Made by a program: the position numbers and the translations under genes. The notes below the pieces were generated by a model. It searched no databases and was not told the DNA's origin. It saw nothing but the letters and a program-made list of their open reading frames with translations. Source: Palsa-504 sp963819785 (GTDB lineage: Bacteria; Actinomycetota; Actinomycetes; Streptosporangiales; Streptosporangiaceae). From it: a stretch of DNA of 64,000 nucleotides. Shown here piece by piece: positions 24,279 to 32,669 of this stretch. The stretch lies in assembly GCA_963819785.1 (NCBI GenBank), contig CAWFXW010000020.1:248001-312000 (forward strand). The letters run 5' to 3'. The number at the start of each line of letters is the position of its first letter. The first letter of the stretch is position 1.

Positions 24279-26036
24279 GTGGCGCGGAAGATCCGGGTGG
24301 CTGTGGTGTTCGGGGGGCGCAGCACGGAGCACGCGGTGTCGTGCGCCAGCGCGGGGCTGGTGCTGTCGGCCATCGACCGGGATCGCTACGACGTGCTGCC
24401 GATCGGCATCGCCACCGACGGACGTTGGGTGCTGACCGCGGATGACCCTGTTCGGCTGGCTCTGTCTTCCGGGTCGTCGCCGTCGGTGGAGGCGGTGGCG
24501 GTGCCGGGTGCCTCGGTCGTGCCGCTGGGCGGCTCCCTGCAGGTGATGGAGCCGGGTTCGGTGCCGCGCGACCTCGGCGCGGTGGACGTGGTGCTGCCGC
24601 TGCTGCACGGTCCCTACGGCGAGGACGGCACGATCCAGGGGCTGCTGGAGATGACCGGGACGCCGTACGCGGGCGCGGGCGTGTTCGCCAGCGCGGCCGG
24701 CATGGACAAGGAGTACATGAAGCTGATCGTCGCCGCGCGCGGGCTGCCGGTCGGGCGCTACGTGGTGGTGCGTGACCGGGACTGGTGCGGTCCGGGCGGC
24801 TCGGCGGGCTCGGCCGGCTTTGATGAGCGCAAGCGGGTGCTGGACGAGATCGCGGAGCTGGGCTGGCCGGTGTTCGTCAAACCGGCTCGCGGCGGGTCGA
24901 GCGTCGGAATCACCCGGGTCACCTGCCTGGAGGATGTGGAACCCGCGGTGGAGGCCGCCCGGGTGAACGACCGGAAGGTGCTGGTCGAGGCCGCTGTGGA
25001 GGGCCTCGAGATCGAGTGCGCGGTGCTGGAGGGGATCGACGGCGGGCCGCCGGAGGCCAGCCTTCCCGGCCAGGTGGTGGTGGACCTGGGGTCGTCGTTC
25101 TACGACTTCGAGGCCAAGTACCTGGCCGCCGGGACGACGATGCGGATCCCCGCGCCCATTCCCGCGGAGGCGGCCACGCTCGTCCGGTCGATGGCGTGCG
25201 CGGCGTTCGAGGCCATCTCGTGTGAGGGGCTGGCCCGGGTCGACTTCTTCTACACCCCGGCCGGGCAGGTCGTGTTCAACGAGATCAACACGATGCCGGG
25301 GATGACGCCCGCCTCGGGGTTCCCGCTCATGTGGGCGGCCACCGGGCTGCCGCTGCCGCAGCTCATCGACCGGATCATCCAGACCGCGCTGCGCAAGCGG
25401 CCCGCTCGCGCGACGGCCGCGGTCGGATGCTGGTGCGCGCTGACCTGCCGCGGTCGTCCGGGGGTTGTGGCACACAGGCCCCGCAAGACGGGGGTCGTGG
25501 CACACGCACCCCATACCAGATCCGCGATCCGGGCCAGGGACGGCAGCTCACCCGCTAGAACAGGCACGATGTGCCATCGACTACGGAAACCCGGGAAACG
25601 CAGCCCCAGGTCGGGCGCACCACGGGGCGCTGCTGCACCACCGGGCACGCCGGAAACGGCGGCGGGCGGCGTCCGGGCAGGATCCCCGGATGCCGCCCGC
25701 TCTGTGTGTTACTTCTTGCTGCCCGGCTTGTCGCCGTTAACGAGGGCCTTGAAGTCGGCGCCGGCGCGGAACTTCGGCACTGAGCTCTTGGGCACCTCGA
25801 TGGTGGCCCCGGTGGCGGGGTTGCGAGCGGTGCGAGCCGGACGCTCGCTCTTCTCGAAGACGCCGAACCCGGTGATGGCCACCTTGTCGCCGTTCGCGAC
25901 GGCCGACTGGATGGTCTCGAGCACCGCGTTCACGGCTTCGGTCGCGGACTTCTTGTCCCCCAACCGTTCCGAGATCGCGTCGATCAGATCACGCTTGTTC
26001 ATGTTCACTCCTGCGCTTCCCCCACAGGTCGCGTGA
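24279..26036 (+). CDS. ddl: D-alanine--D-alanine ligase (core 24279 to about 25410; reading frame runs on to 26036)
   Basis: Start GTG 24279 with GGGGAGG upstream. The N-terminal VAVVFGGRSTEHAVSC, the ATP-grasp region (KPARGGSSVGI) and NEINTMPGMTPASGFPLMW are all present. It makes the dipeptide for peptidoglycan. The family normally ends near RIIQTALRKR, about residue 378. Here the frame has no stop and continues about 200 residues through an intergenic repeat and antisense to the whole of hupB. In the next frame a TGA at about 25440 gives a normal end, so a one-base indel near 25400 or loss of the stop is likely. The tail after about 25410 is probably not real protein. Confidence 0.85.
   Translation: MARKIRVAVVFGGRSTEHAVSCASAGLVLSAIDRDRYDVLPIGIATDGRWVLTADDPVRLALSSGSSPSVEAVAVPGASVVPLGGSLQVMEPGSVPRDLGAVDVVLPLLHGPYGEDGTIQGLLEMTGTPYAGAGVFASAAGMDKEYMKLIVAARGLPVGRYVVVRDRDWCGPGGSAGSAGFDERKRVLDEIAELGWPVFVKPARGGSSVGITRVTCLEDVEPAVEAARVNDRKVLVEAAVEGLEIECAVLEGIDGGPPEASLPGQVVVDLGSSFYDFEAKYLAAGTTMRIPAPIPAEAATLVRSMACAAFEAISCEGLARVDFFYTPAGQVVFNEINTMPGMTPASGFPLMWAATGLPLPQLIDRIIQTALRKRPARATAAVGCWCALTCRGRPGVVAHRPRKTGVVAHAPHTRSAIRARDGSSPARTGTMCHRLRKPGKRSPRSGAPRGAAAPPGTPETAAGGVRAGSPDAARSVCYFLLPGLSPLTRALKSAPARNFGTELLGTSMVAPVAGLRAVRAGRSLFSKTPNPVMATLSPFATADWMVSSTAFTASVADFLSPNRSEIASIRSRLFMFTPALPPQVA
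25460..25513. repeat. Dispersed intergenic repeat, copy 2 (GTGGCACACA element)
   Basis: The same two-copy arrangement as at 5113-5164: G-run, TTGTGGCACACAGG, C-run, spacer CAAGAC, then G-run, TCGTGGCACAC, C-run. It lies just past the expected end of ddl. Confidence 0.7.
25662..25700 (-). terminator. hupB terminator
   Basis: A 16-bp stem (left arm GCGGGCGGCGTCCGGG) with one G-T wobble and a 7-nt loop, ending 9 bp before the hupB stop codon. It is a strong factor-independent terminator and could also stop transcripts coming from ddl. Confidence 0.8.
25709..26002 (-). CDS. hupB: HU-family DNA-binding protein
   Basis: 97 residues from ATG 26002, with AGGAG six bases upstream. Complete HU fold: MNKRDLIDAISERLG, GDKVAITGFGVFEKSER, ARNPATG (the DNA-bending arm), VPKFRAGADFKALVNG. 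It is the short form without the Lys/Ala-rich mycobacterial tail. HU compacts DNA and helps recombination and replication. The 26003-26425 region upstream has no gene I can support and should contain its promoter. Confidence 0.96.
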   Translation of the reverse strand: MNKRDLIDAISERLGDKKSATEAVNAVLETIQSAVANGDKVAITGFGVFEKSERPARTARNPATGATIEVPKSSVPKFRAGADFKALVNGDKPGSKK

Positions 26037-26425
26037 GCTTGCTCCGATCCTCCGTTGCGAGGCCGCGACCTCTGACCTGCCCGAAAGTAGGCGATCCAGC
26101 GCCGTTGCACAATAACATCGGCCAGATTAGGCCCCGTGTCGGCGAAGATCACACCGCCGCGGACGTGCTGCGTGTGCGGAACGTAGTTATTTGTCCGGTT
26201 GATGCTACTTTCCGGATACGCCCGTGGTCAGGGCGTTGCGAGGCGCTTCGCTGGGTGGCGGGGCGGCGCCGTCATCCTGCTGGCCGACGGCGCCGAGCCC
26301 CTTCCGCGAGCGTCTGGCCTCCTCTGGGCGCTTGCGCCCCGCCTGTCACCCCCGTCACCATCTGACCCACTTCCGGGGAGCCGCCCAACGACGTCGTTGC
26401 CGCAACCACGTCGTCCTGACGACAT
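26003..26425. other. Gene-free interval upstream of hupB
   Basis: About 420 bp without a supportable reading frame. The half next to hupB is comparatively AT-rich (for example TAGTTATTTG near 26188) and is the likely promoter zone. I recognise no repeat or RNA gene in it. Confidence 0.5.
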
Positions 26426-26465
26426 GGGAGCCACAACCATGTTGTTACCGCCGACGCTGGCTCCC
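26426..26465 (-). terminator. Hairpin after leuD
   Basis: Perfect 8-bp stem GGGAGCCA / TGGCTCCC enclosing a second small stem ACAAC / GTTGT. It starts 5 bp past the leuD stop on the minus strand, a plausible end of the leuCD transcript. Confidence 0.5.
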
Positions 26466-26469
26466 GGAT

Positions 26470-27063
26470 TTACGCGGTGACAGGGAGCCAGCTGGGGCGG
26501 GAGAGCTCGAAGGCGGTGATGTCGTCGGTGTGGCGGAGGGTCAGGCCGATATCGTCCAGGCCCTCCATGAGGCGCCAGCGGGTGTAGTCGTCGAGGTCGA
26601 AAGGGGCCTTGACGCCGGCCGCGTCGGCGAGGACCACGCGGGCGTCTAGGTCCACGGTGACCTCGGTGGCGGGATCGGCCTCGACGGCGTCTTGCAGGGC
26701 GGCCACGGCGGCCTCGGGCAGGATCACCGGGAGCAGGCCGGCCTTGGTCGCGTTGGAGCGGAAGATGTCGCCGAAGCGGGGCGCGATCACGGCGCGGAAG
26801 CCGTAGTCGGTCAGGGCCCAGACCGCGTGCTCGCGGGACGAGCCGGTGCCGAAGTCGGTCCCGGCGACCAGGATGGTCGCGCCCGCATACCGCGGCTGGT
26901 TGAGCACGAACGAGGGATCCTCGCGCCAGGCCGCGAACAAGCCCTCGCCGAAGCCGACCCGGCTGACCCGCTTGAGGTACTCGGCCGGGATGATCTGGTC
27001 GGTGTCCACGTTGGTCCGCCGCAGCGGCACCGCGCGACCGGTGTGGGTGGTGAACGGTTCCAT
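26470..27063 (-). CDS. leuD: 3-isopropylmalate dehydratase small subunit
   Basis: 197 residues, full length. Starts MEPFTTHTGRAVPLRRTNVD, with DTDQIIPAEYLKR and the substrate loop GTGSSREHAVWAL. With LeuC it isomerises 2-isopropylmalate to 3-isopropylmalate in leucine synthesis. It follows leuC by 15 bp, so they form one operon. Confidence 0.97.
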   Translation of the reverse strand: MEPFTTHTGRAVPLRRTNVDTDQIIPAEYLKRVSRVGFGEGLFAAWREDPSFVLNQPRYAGATILVAGTDFGTGSSREHAVWALTDYGFRAVIAPRFGDIFRSNATKAGLLPVILPEAAVAALQDAVEADPATEVTVDLDARVVLADAAGVKAPFDLDDYTRWRLMEGLDDIGLTLRHTDDITAFELSRPSWLPVTA

Positions 27064-27078
27064 GGGAGCTGTCTCCTG

Positions 27079-28509
27079 TTACAGGTCGGCGGGTGCGGCG
27101 AGGTGGCCGGTGACCGCGGTGGCGGCCGCGACCGCGGGTGAGACCAGGTGGGTGCGCCCGCCCTTGCCCTGGCGGCCCTCGAAGTTGCGGTTGGAGGTCG
27201 ACGCGCTGCGCTCGCCCGGGGCGAGCTTGTCCGGGTTCATCCCCAGGCACATCGAGCAGCCGGCCGCGCGCCACTCGGCCCCGGCCGCGGTGAACACCGC
27301 GTCCAGGCCCTCCTGCTCGGCCTGGGCCCGGACCTGCATGGATCCGGGCACGACCAGCATCCGGACGGACGGGGCGATCCGGCGCCCGCGCAAGACATCG
27401 GCGGCGGCGCGCAGGTCCTCCAGCCTGCCATTGGTGCACGAGCCGAGGAAGACGGTGTCCACGGTCACGTCGCGCAGGGCGGTGCCCGCGGTCAGGCCCA
27501 TGTAGGTCAGCGCCCGCTCGGCCCCGGCGCGCTCGTCGGGGTCGGCGAACGAGCCGGGGTCGGGCACGGAGGCAGCCAGCGGCAGCGCCTGGCCGGGGTT
27601 GGTGCCCCAGGTCACGTACGGGGTCAGCGTCCCGGCGTCGAGCGTCACCTCATGATCGAAGGCCGCGTCGTCGTCGCTGGGCAGTGCGCGCCAGTGGTCC
27701 AGGGCCCGCTCCCAGTCCGCGCCGGACGGCGCGTGCGGCCGGCCCTCCAGGTAGGCGAACGTCACGTCGTCCGGCGCGACCAGCCCGGCCCGCGCGCCGG
27801 CCTCGATGGACATGTTGCAGACGGTCAGGCGGCCCTCCATGGACAGCGCGCGGACCGCGGGACCTCGGTACTCGACCACGTAGCCCTGGCCGCCGCCGGT
27901 GCCGATCTTGGCGATGATGGCCAGGATCAGGTCCTTGGGCGCCACGCCGTCGGGCAGCGCGCCGTCCACCGTGATGGCCATTGTCTTGGGCCGCGACTGG
28001 GGCAGCGTCTGGGTGGCGAGCACATGCTCGACCTCGCTGGTCCCGATGCCGAAGGCCAGCGCGCCGAACGCGCCGTGGGTGGAGGTGTGCGAGTCGCCGC
28101 AGACGATGGTCAGGCCCGGCTGGGTCAGCCCGAGCTGCGGGCCGATGACGTGCACGATCCCCTGCCCGGCGTCCCCCATGGGATGCAGCCGGATGCCGAA
28201 CTCGGCGCAGTTCTTGCGCAGCGCCTCGACCTGGGTTCGCGACACCGGGTCGGTGACGGGACTACCCGGTCCGGACAGCGGGACGCCCGGGCCGGTGATT
28301 CCGGTGGTCGGGACGTTGTGGTCCTCGGTGGCAATGGTGAGGTCGGGGCGGCGCACCTTGCGGTCGGCCGCGCGCAGCCCGTCGAAGGCCTGCGGGCTGG
28401 TCACCTCGTGGATCAGGTGGAGGTCGATGTAGAGCAGGTCGGGCTCGCCTTCCGCGCTGCGCACCACGTGGGCGTCCCAGATCTTCTCGGCGAGCGTACG
28501 GCCCATCAC
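27079..28509 (-). CDS. leuC: 3-isopropylmalate dehydratase large subunit
   Basis: 476 residues. Iron-sulfur ligands lie in GSCTNGRLEDLR and CSMCLGMN. N-terminal MGRTLAEKIWDAHVV and GDSHTSTHGAFGALAFGIG match the aconitase family. It forms the catalytic heterodimer with LeuD. It is divergent from the IclR regulator, sharing a 65-bp intergenic region with two palindromes. Confidence 0.97.
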   Translation of the reverse strand: MMGRTLAEKIWDAHVVRSAEGEPDLLYIDLHLIHEVTSPQAFDGLRAADRKVRRPDLTIATEDHNVPTTGITGPGVPLSGPGSPVTDPVSRTQVEALRKNCAEFGIRLHPMGDAGQGIVHVIGPQLGLTQPGLTIVCGDSHTSTHGAFGALAFGIGTSEVEHVLATQTLPQSRPKTMAITVDGALPDGVAPKDLILAIIAKIGTGGGQGYVVEYRGPAVRALSMEGRLTVCNMSIEAGARAGLVAPDDVTFAYLEGRPHAPSGADWERALDHWRALPSDDDAAFDHEVTLDAGTLTPYVTWGTNPGQALPLAASVPDPGSFADPDERAGAERALTYMGLTAGTALRDVTVDTVFLGSCTNGRLEDLRAAADVLRGRRIAPSVRMLVVPGSMQVRAQAEQEGLDAVFTAAGAEWRAAGCSMCLGMNPDKLAPGERSASTSNRNFEGRQGKGGRTHLVSPAVAAATAVTGHLAAPADL

Positions 28510-28521
28510 CGCTCTCCTTTC

Positions 28522-28560
28522 GCTGTTGCCTCAACAGTTTGCGTCTCGCATTCCGAGACG
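28522..28560. promoter_or_regulatory. Two perfect inverted repeats between leuC and the IclR gene (putative operators)
   Basis: CTGTTG-CCT-CAACAG at 28522-28536 and CGTCTCG-CATTC-CGAGACG at 28542-28560. Both fall in the 65-bp divergent region and so could control both genes. IclR/NdgR-type regulators repress leuCD and themselves in other actinomycetes; the assignment of these exact sites is inference. Confidence 0.6.
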
Positions 28561-28574
28561 GCAGTATTCATAAC

Positions 28575-29291
28575 ATGAACAACTCTAGCGGAGTCGGCGT
28601 CCTCGACAAGACGGTTTCCGTACTGTCCGCCCTGGAGAACGGCCCGGCCTCGCTGGCCCAGCTGGTCAAGGCGACCGGCCTGGCCCGGCCCACGGCGCAC
28701 CGCATCGCGGTCGCCCTGGAGACGCACCGGATGCTGGCCAGGGACACGCAGGGCCGGTTCGTACTCGGCCCGCGGATCGGCGAACTGGCCGCCGCGGCCG
28801 GGGAGGACCGGCTGCTGGCCATCGCCCAGCCGATCCTGGTCCAGCTCAGGGACATCACCGGGGAGAGCGCCCAGCTGTACCGACCGCACGCCGACACGCG
28901 GATCTGCGTGGCCGCGGCCGAGCGGACCAGCGGGCTGCGGGACACGGTCCCGGTCGGGGCCGCGCTGCCGATGACCGCGGGCTCGGCGGCCCAGGTCCTG
29001 CTGGCCTGGGAGGAAGGCAGCCGCATGCACCGCGGGCTGCGTGGCGCGAAGTTCACCGCCACCACGCTGGCTCAGGTGCGCCGGCGCGGCTGGGCCGCCA
29101 CGGCCGCCGAGCGAGAGCCCGGCGTCGCCTCGGTGTCCGCGCCGGTGCGCGGCCCCGGCGGCCGCATCATCGCCGCCGTCTCGGTATCCGGCCCGATCGA
29201 GCGTCTGACCCGCTCCCCCGGCCGCCTGCACGCCCCCGCCGTCGTCGCCGCCGGCGACAAGATCAGCAAGCTCCTCCGCGCCGAGTACTGA
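28575..29291 (+). CDS. IclR-family regulator of leucine/amino-acid genes (NdgR-like)
   Basis: 238 residues from ATG 28575 (MNNSSGVGVLDKTVSVLSAL). The winged helix-turn-helix is LAQLVKATGLARPTAHRIAVAL; the C-terminal effector domain (about 80-238) includes SAQLYRPHADTRICVAA. Position, divergent from leuCD, matches NdgR of streptomycetes and LtbR of corynebacteria, which control leucine (and tryptophan or antibiotic) genes. Confidence 0.9.
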   Translation: MNNSSGVGVLDKTVSVLSALENGPASLAQLVKATGLARPTAHRIAVALETHRMLARDTQGRFVLGPRIGELAAAAGEDRLLAIAQPILVQLRDITGESAQLYRPHADTRICVAAAERTSGLRDTVPVGAALPMTAGSAAQVLLAWEEGSRMHRGLRGAKFTATTLAQVRRRGWAATAAEREPGVASVSAPVRGPGGRIIAAVSVSGPIERLTRSPGRLHAPAVVAAGDKISKLLRAEY

Positions 29292-29471
29292 GCGGGGAGG
29301 GAAGGCGGCGCCTTCGAGGGCGCCCGGAGGCGAACGGGGGAAAAGCGAGTACCCTGCCTGATGGCGGGAGGGTTTCAGCCGGCCGGACGGGTGCTTCGAT
29401 GGATGTGCAATGATGGAAATAAGGACGGGACGGGAACGACGCCACCGGGGAACGGATACGAGGTCGCGCTG

Positions 29472-30641
29472 ATGAAGGCAGGTGTCGTCAAGGAGACCGC
29501 GCCGGGCGAGCGCCGGGTGGCTCTGGTGCCGGAGGCGGTGGCCAAGCTCGCGACGGCTGGGATCGAGGTGCTGGTCGAGCGCGGGGCGGGCGAGGGTGCC
29601 TGGCTGAGCGATTCGCTGTATGCCGACACGGGCGCGACCATTGTCAGCGCCGCCGAGCTGTACCGGGACGCCGACGTCATTCTCACCGTGACCAAGCCGT
29701 CCGCCGGGACGGTCGGGCTGATGCGGCGCGGCCAGGCGGTGATCGGGATGCTGACCCCGCTGGTCAACCCCGAACTGGCCGCGGCGTTGGCCGCCCAGGG
29801 CGTGACCGCGATCAGCCTGGACCAGATGCCGCGCACGCTGACCAGGACCCAGCCGATGGACGCGCTCAGCTCGCAGGCCAACGTGGCCGGGTACAAGGCG
29901 GCGCTGGTGGCGGCGGCCGAGTTCGGCCGGTTCTTCCCGCTGCTGATCACCGCGGCGGGCACCGCGCGCCCGGCCAAGGTGCTGGTGCTCGGCGCCGGGG
30001 TGGCTGGCCTGCAGGCCATCGGAACGGCCCGGCGGCTTGGCGCGATGGTGAGCGGGTATGACGTCCGGCCCGCGTCCAAGGCCGAGGTCGAGTCGCTCGG
30101 AGCCACGTTCATCGAGCTGACCGCGGGGGTCTCGGCGGCCGGCGAAGGTGGCTACGCCCGCGAGCTGACCGCCGAGGAGCGCCAGGCCCAGCAGGACGAG
30201 CTGGTCGGGCACATCGCCCGGCACGACGTCGTGCTCACCACCGCCCAGGTGCCCGGCCGCCGGCCGCCGCTGCTGGTGACCGAGGACGCGATCAAGGAAA
30301 TGACGGCAGGGTCGGTCATCGTGGACATGGGCGCCAGCGAGCTGGGCGGAAACGTGTCCGGCTCACGGCCCGGCGAGACGGTCGTCACCGGCAACGGAAT
30401 CACGATCATCGGCGCGGACAACCTGCCCGCCTCGATGCCCACCGCGGCGTCGGCCGCCTACTCGCGGAACATCTCCTCGCTGCTGGAGTACCTGACCGCT
30501 GACGGCGCGCTGGCCATCGATACCAGCGACGCGATCCAGGCCGGCGTAGTGATCACGCACGACGGCCGGGTCGTGAACGAGGGAGTGGCCGCCCTGGTCA
30601 CCGAGGAGGGAGGCGCCAATGTCAACGGCCCTGGTGACTGA
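29472..30641 (+). CDS. pntA: NAD(P) transhydrogenase subunit alpha part 1
   Basis: 389 residues from ATG 29472 (MKAGVVKETAPGERRVALVP). NAD-binding domain I: GAGVAGLQAIGTARRLGA; SSQANVAGYKA and DMGASELGGNVSGS are also diagnostic. It transfers hydride between NADH and NADP at the cytosolic face of the proton-translocating transhydrogenase. Actinobacteria split alpha into two genes; the second follows with a 23-bp overlap. Confidence 0.94.
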   Translation: MKAGVVKETAPGERRVALVPEAVAKLATAGIEVLVERGAGEGAWLSDSLYADTGATIVSAAELYRDADVILTVTKPSAGTVGLMRRGQAVIGMLTPLVNPELAAALAAQGVTAISLDQMPRTLTRTQPMDALSSQANVAGYKAALVAAAEFGRFFPLLITAAGTARPAKVLVLGAGVAGLQAIGTARRLGAMVSGYDVRPASKAEVESLGATFIELTAGVSAAGEGGYARELTAEERQAQQDELVGHIARHDVVLTTAQVPGRRPPLLVTEDAIKEMTAGSVIVDMGASELGGNVSGSRPGETVVTGNGITIIGADNLPASMPTAASAAYSRNISSLLEYLTADGALAIDTSDAIQAGVVITHDGRVVNEGVAALVTEEGGANVNGPGD

Positions 30642-30996
30642 CCTGACCATTTTCGTCCTCGCGCTGCTGGTCGGCATCGAGGTCATCGGGAAGGTGCCGG
30701 CCACTCTGCACACGCCGCTGATGTCGGCGACCAACTCGATCCACGGCATCGTGCTCGCCGGCGCGCTGCTGATCGGGGTGACCGCGCACACCGTGGTCGG
30801 CTACATCCTGGCCTTCGTGGCCGCGGTGTTCGCCGCGGCCAACGTGGTCGGTGGGTACGTGGTAACCGAACGGATGCTCAAGATGTTCCGGCGCAAGGCA
30901 CCCGAGCAGGGCGGCCCGGAGATGAACACTGAGCTCAGCGGCCACAAGGGCCTGAAGGGGATCTTGAGCAGGGTGGGGGGCAAGGCACAGTCATGA
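30619..30996 (+). CDS. pntAB: NAD(P) transhydrogenase subunit alpha part 2 (membrane)
   Basis: 125 residues starting MSTALVTDLTIFVLALLVG. About three or four transmembrane helices carry the proton channel (NSIHGIVLAGALLIG, VVGYILAFVAAVFAAANVVGGY). A basic 40-residue tail ends GGKAQS. Its TGA overlaps the ATG of a short repeat-coded frame (ATGA). Confidence 0.92.
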   Translation: MSTALVTDLTIFVLALLVGIEVIGKVPATLHTPLMSATNSIHGIVLAGALLIGVTAHTVVGYILAFVAAVFAAANVVGGYVVTERMLKMFRRKAPEQGGPEMNTELSGHKGLKGILSRVGGKAQS

Positions 30997-31111
30997 GCGA
31001 GCCTTGGTCTGTAGGCGAGCGGGGCAGCACAGTCATGAGCGAGCCTTGGTCTGTAGGCGAGCGGGGCGGCACAGTCATGAGCGAGCCTTGGTCTGTAGGC
31101 GAGCGGGGTAG
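30986..31111 (+). repeat. Three 42-bp tandem repeats between pntA part 2 and pntB
   Basis: Units at 30986-31027, 31028-31069 and 31070-31111 differ at only a few bases. Each contains TCATGAGC, so each offers an ATG overlapping a TGA. Each also contains the core AGGCGAGCGGG found in another repeat at 32559-32637. Confidence 0.95.
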
Positions 31112-31121
31112 CGCATCATGA
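30993..31121 (+). CDS. Possible 42-residue repeat ORF coupled to pntA part 2 and pntB
   Basis: The tandem repeats encode an open frame of three 14-residue units (MSEPWSVGERGSTV and near copies). It begins with an ATG that overlaps the upstream TGA and ends with a TGA that overlaps the pntB ATG, so ribosomes could pass through by re-initiation at both junctions. There is no ribosome site of its own beyond GAGC-type sequence. It may be a real coupled spacer ORF or a by-product of repeat expansion at the junction; I favour the latter. Confidence 0.3.
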   Translation: MSEPWSVGERGSTVMSEPWSVGERGGTVMSEPWSVGERGSAS

Positions 31122-32530
31122 GTGGGTTCGAGGGGAACATCCAGCTCGTCTACGTGCTGGCCGCGGCCCTGTTCGTGTTCGGCCTGCACCTGATGAACAG
31201 CCCGGCCACCGCGCGCCGCGGCAACCAGGTGTCGGTGGCCGGCATGGTGATCGCGGGCATCGCCACGTTCATCCTGCTCATCCACGACGGCACAGTCACC
31301 GCCACGGGCTGGATCGTCCTGATCGCCGGCGCGCTGATCGGCTCCGCGATCGGCCTGTACGCGGCGCGCACGGTGCAGATGACGGCGATGCCGCAACTGG
31401 TGTCGGCGTTCAACTCCGTCGGCGGCGGCGCCGCCGCTCTGGTGGCGATCTACGGCTACATCGACTCCGAGGCCAACGCCGGCGGCGTGCTCGGCACGAC
31501 CACGGTGTTCACCCTGCTCGACGTGCTGATCGGCTCGGTGACGTTCTCCGGGTCGATCATCGCGGCCGGCAAGCTGCAGGGCTGGATCGGCGGCCAGCCG
31601 ATCATCTTCAAAGGCAGCCGCCTGCTCAACGTGGCGCTGGCCGTGGTGGCGGTCGGCGCGGCCGCGTTCATGCTCACCACGGCGAGCCTGCCGGCGCTGC
31701 TCATCGTGGTGCTGGCCGCCCTGGGGTTCGGGATCTTGATGGTGCTGCCGATCGGCGGCGCGGACATGCCGGTGGTGATCTCGCTGCTGAACGCGTTTAC
31801 CGGCACCGCGGTGGCGATGGCCGGCTTCGTCATCGCCAACTGGGCCCTGATCGTGGCCGGAGCGCTGGTCGGGGCGTCCGGTGGCATCTTGACCAAGCTG
31901 ATGGCCGACGCGATGAACCGGTCGCTGATCAACATCATCGTGGGCGGGTTCGGCACCGGGGACAGCGCGGTCGCGGTGGGCGCGGCGGCCGACGCCCACG
32001 TCCGCTCGATCGCGGCCGACGACGCGGCCATCCAGCTCGCCTACGCGTCCAAGGTCATCATCGTGCCCGGCTACGGCCTGGCCGCGGCGCAGGCCCAGCA
32101 CGGCGTGGCCGAACTGGCCAAGCTGCTGGAGGACCGCGGCATCGAGGTCAGCTACGCCATCCACCCGGTCGCGGGCCGGATGCCCGGCCACATGAACGTG
32201 CTGCTGGCCGAGGCCAACGTGCCCTACCCGCAGCTGAAGGAGATGGAGGAGATCAACCCGGAGTTCAGTCGGGCCGACGTAGCCCTGGTCATCGGGGCCA
32301 ACGACGTGACCAACCCGGCCGCGCGCCGTCCGGGCAACGAGATCTCCGGAATGCCGATCCTGGACGTGGACCAAGCCAAGTCGATCATCGTGGTCAAGCG
32401 GTCAATGGGCCACGGCTACGCGGGCCTGGAGAACGAGCTGTACTACGACGCCAAGACCAGCATGTACTTCGCCGACGCGAAGAAGGCCATGGCCGAGCTG
32501 ACCGCCGCCGTAAAGACGCTAGTCGCCTAA
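31118..32530 (+). CDS. pntB: NAD(P) transhydrogenase subunit beta
   Basis: 470 residues from ATG 31118. About eight or nine transmembrane helices (residues about 1-265) are followed by the NADP-binding domain III with VPGYGLAAAQAQHGVAELAK, HPVAGRMPGHMNVLLAEA and VIGANDVTNPAAR. It is the third gene of the transhydrogenase operon, which supplies NADPH using the proton gradient. Confidence 0.96.
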   Translation: MSGFEGNIQLVYVLAAALFVFGLHLMNSPATARRGNQVSVAGMVIAGIATFILLIHDGTVTATGWIVLIAGALIGSAIGLYAARTVQMTAMPQLVSAFNSVGGGAAALVAIYGYIDSEANAGGVLGTTTVFTLLDVLIGSVTFSGSIIAAGKLQGWIGGQPIIFKGSRLLNVALAVVAVGAAAFMLTTASLPALLIVVLAALGFGILMVLPIGGADMPVVISLLNAFTGTAVAMAGFVIANWALIVAGALVGASGGILTKLMADAMNRSLINIIVGGFGTGDSAVAVGAAADAHVRSIAADDAAIQLAYASKVIIVPGYGLAAAQAQHGVAELAKLLEDRGIEVSYAIHPVAGRMPGHMNVLLAEANVPYPQLKEMEEINPEFSRADVALVIGANDVTNPAARRPGNEISGMPILDVDQAKSIIVVKRSMGHGYAGLENELYYDAKTSMYFADAKKAMAELTAAVKTLVA

Positions 32531-32558
32531 CGATCCCCGCGCCAGAGGTGCCGATGGG

Positions 32559-32637
32559 CGCCGGAGGCGAGCGGGAAGATAGAGCGCCGGAGGCGAGCGG
32601 GAAGATAGAGCGCCCGGAGGCGAGCGGGAAGATAGGG
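32559..32637 (+). repeat. Three 26/27-bp tandem repeats downstream of pntB
   Basis: Unit CGCCGGAGGCGAGCGGGAAG followed by ATAGAG; the third copy has one extra C. Part of the motif also appears singly at 29321-29340. They lie between the transhydrogenase operon and the TrpB-like gene. Confidence 0.9.
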
Positions 32638-32669
32638 TGCGGGGAAAGATCTTCAGGAGGAGGGCCGTC

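Noticed and set aside
23829..25514. A 561-residue minus-strand frame antisense to ddl and the PLP enzyme
   Set aside because: Shadow frame, rich in His/Arg/Pro; it reads through the repeat element and has no recognisable domain.
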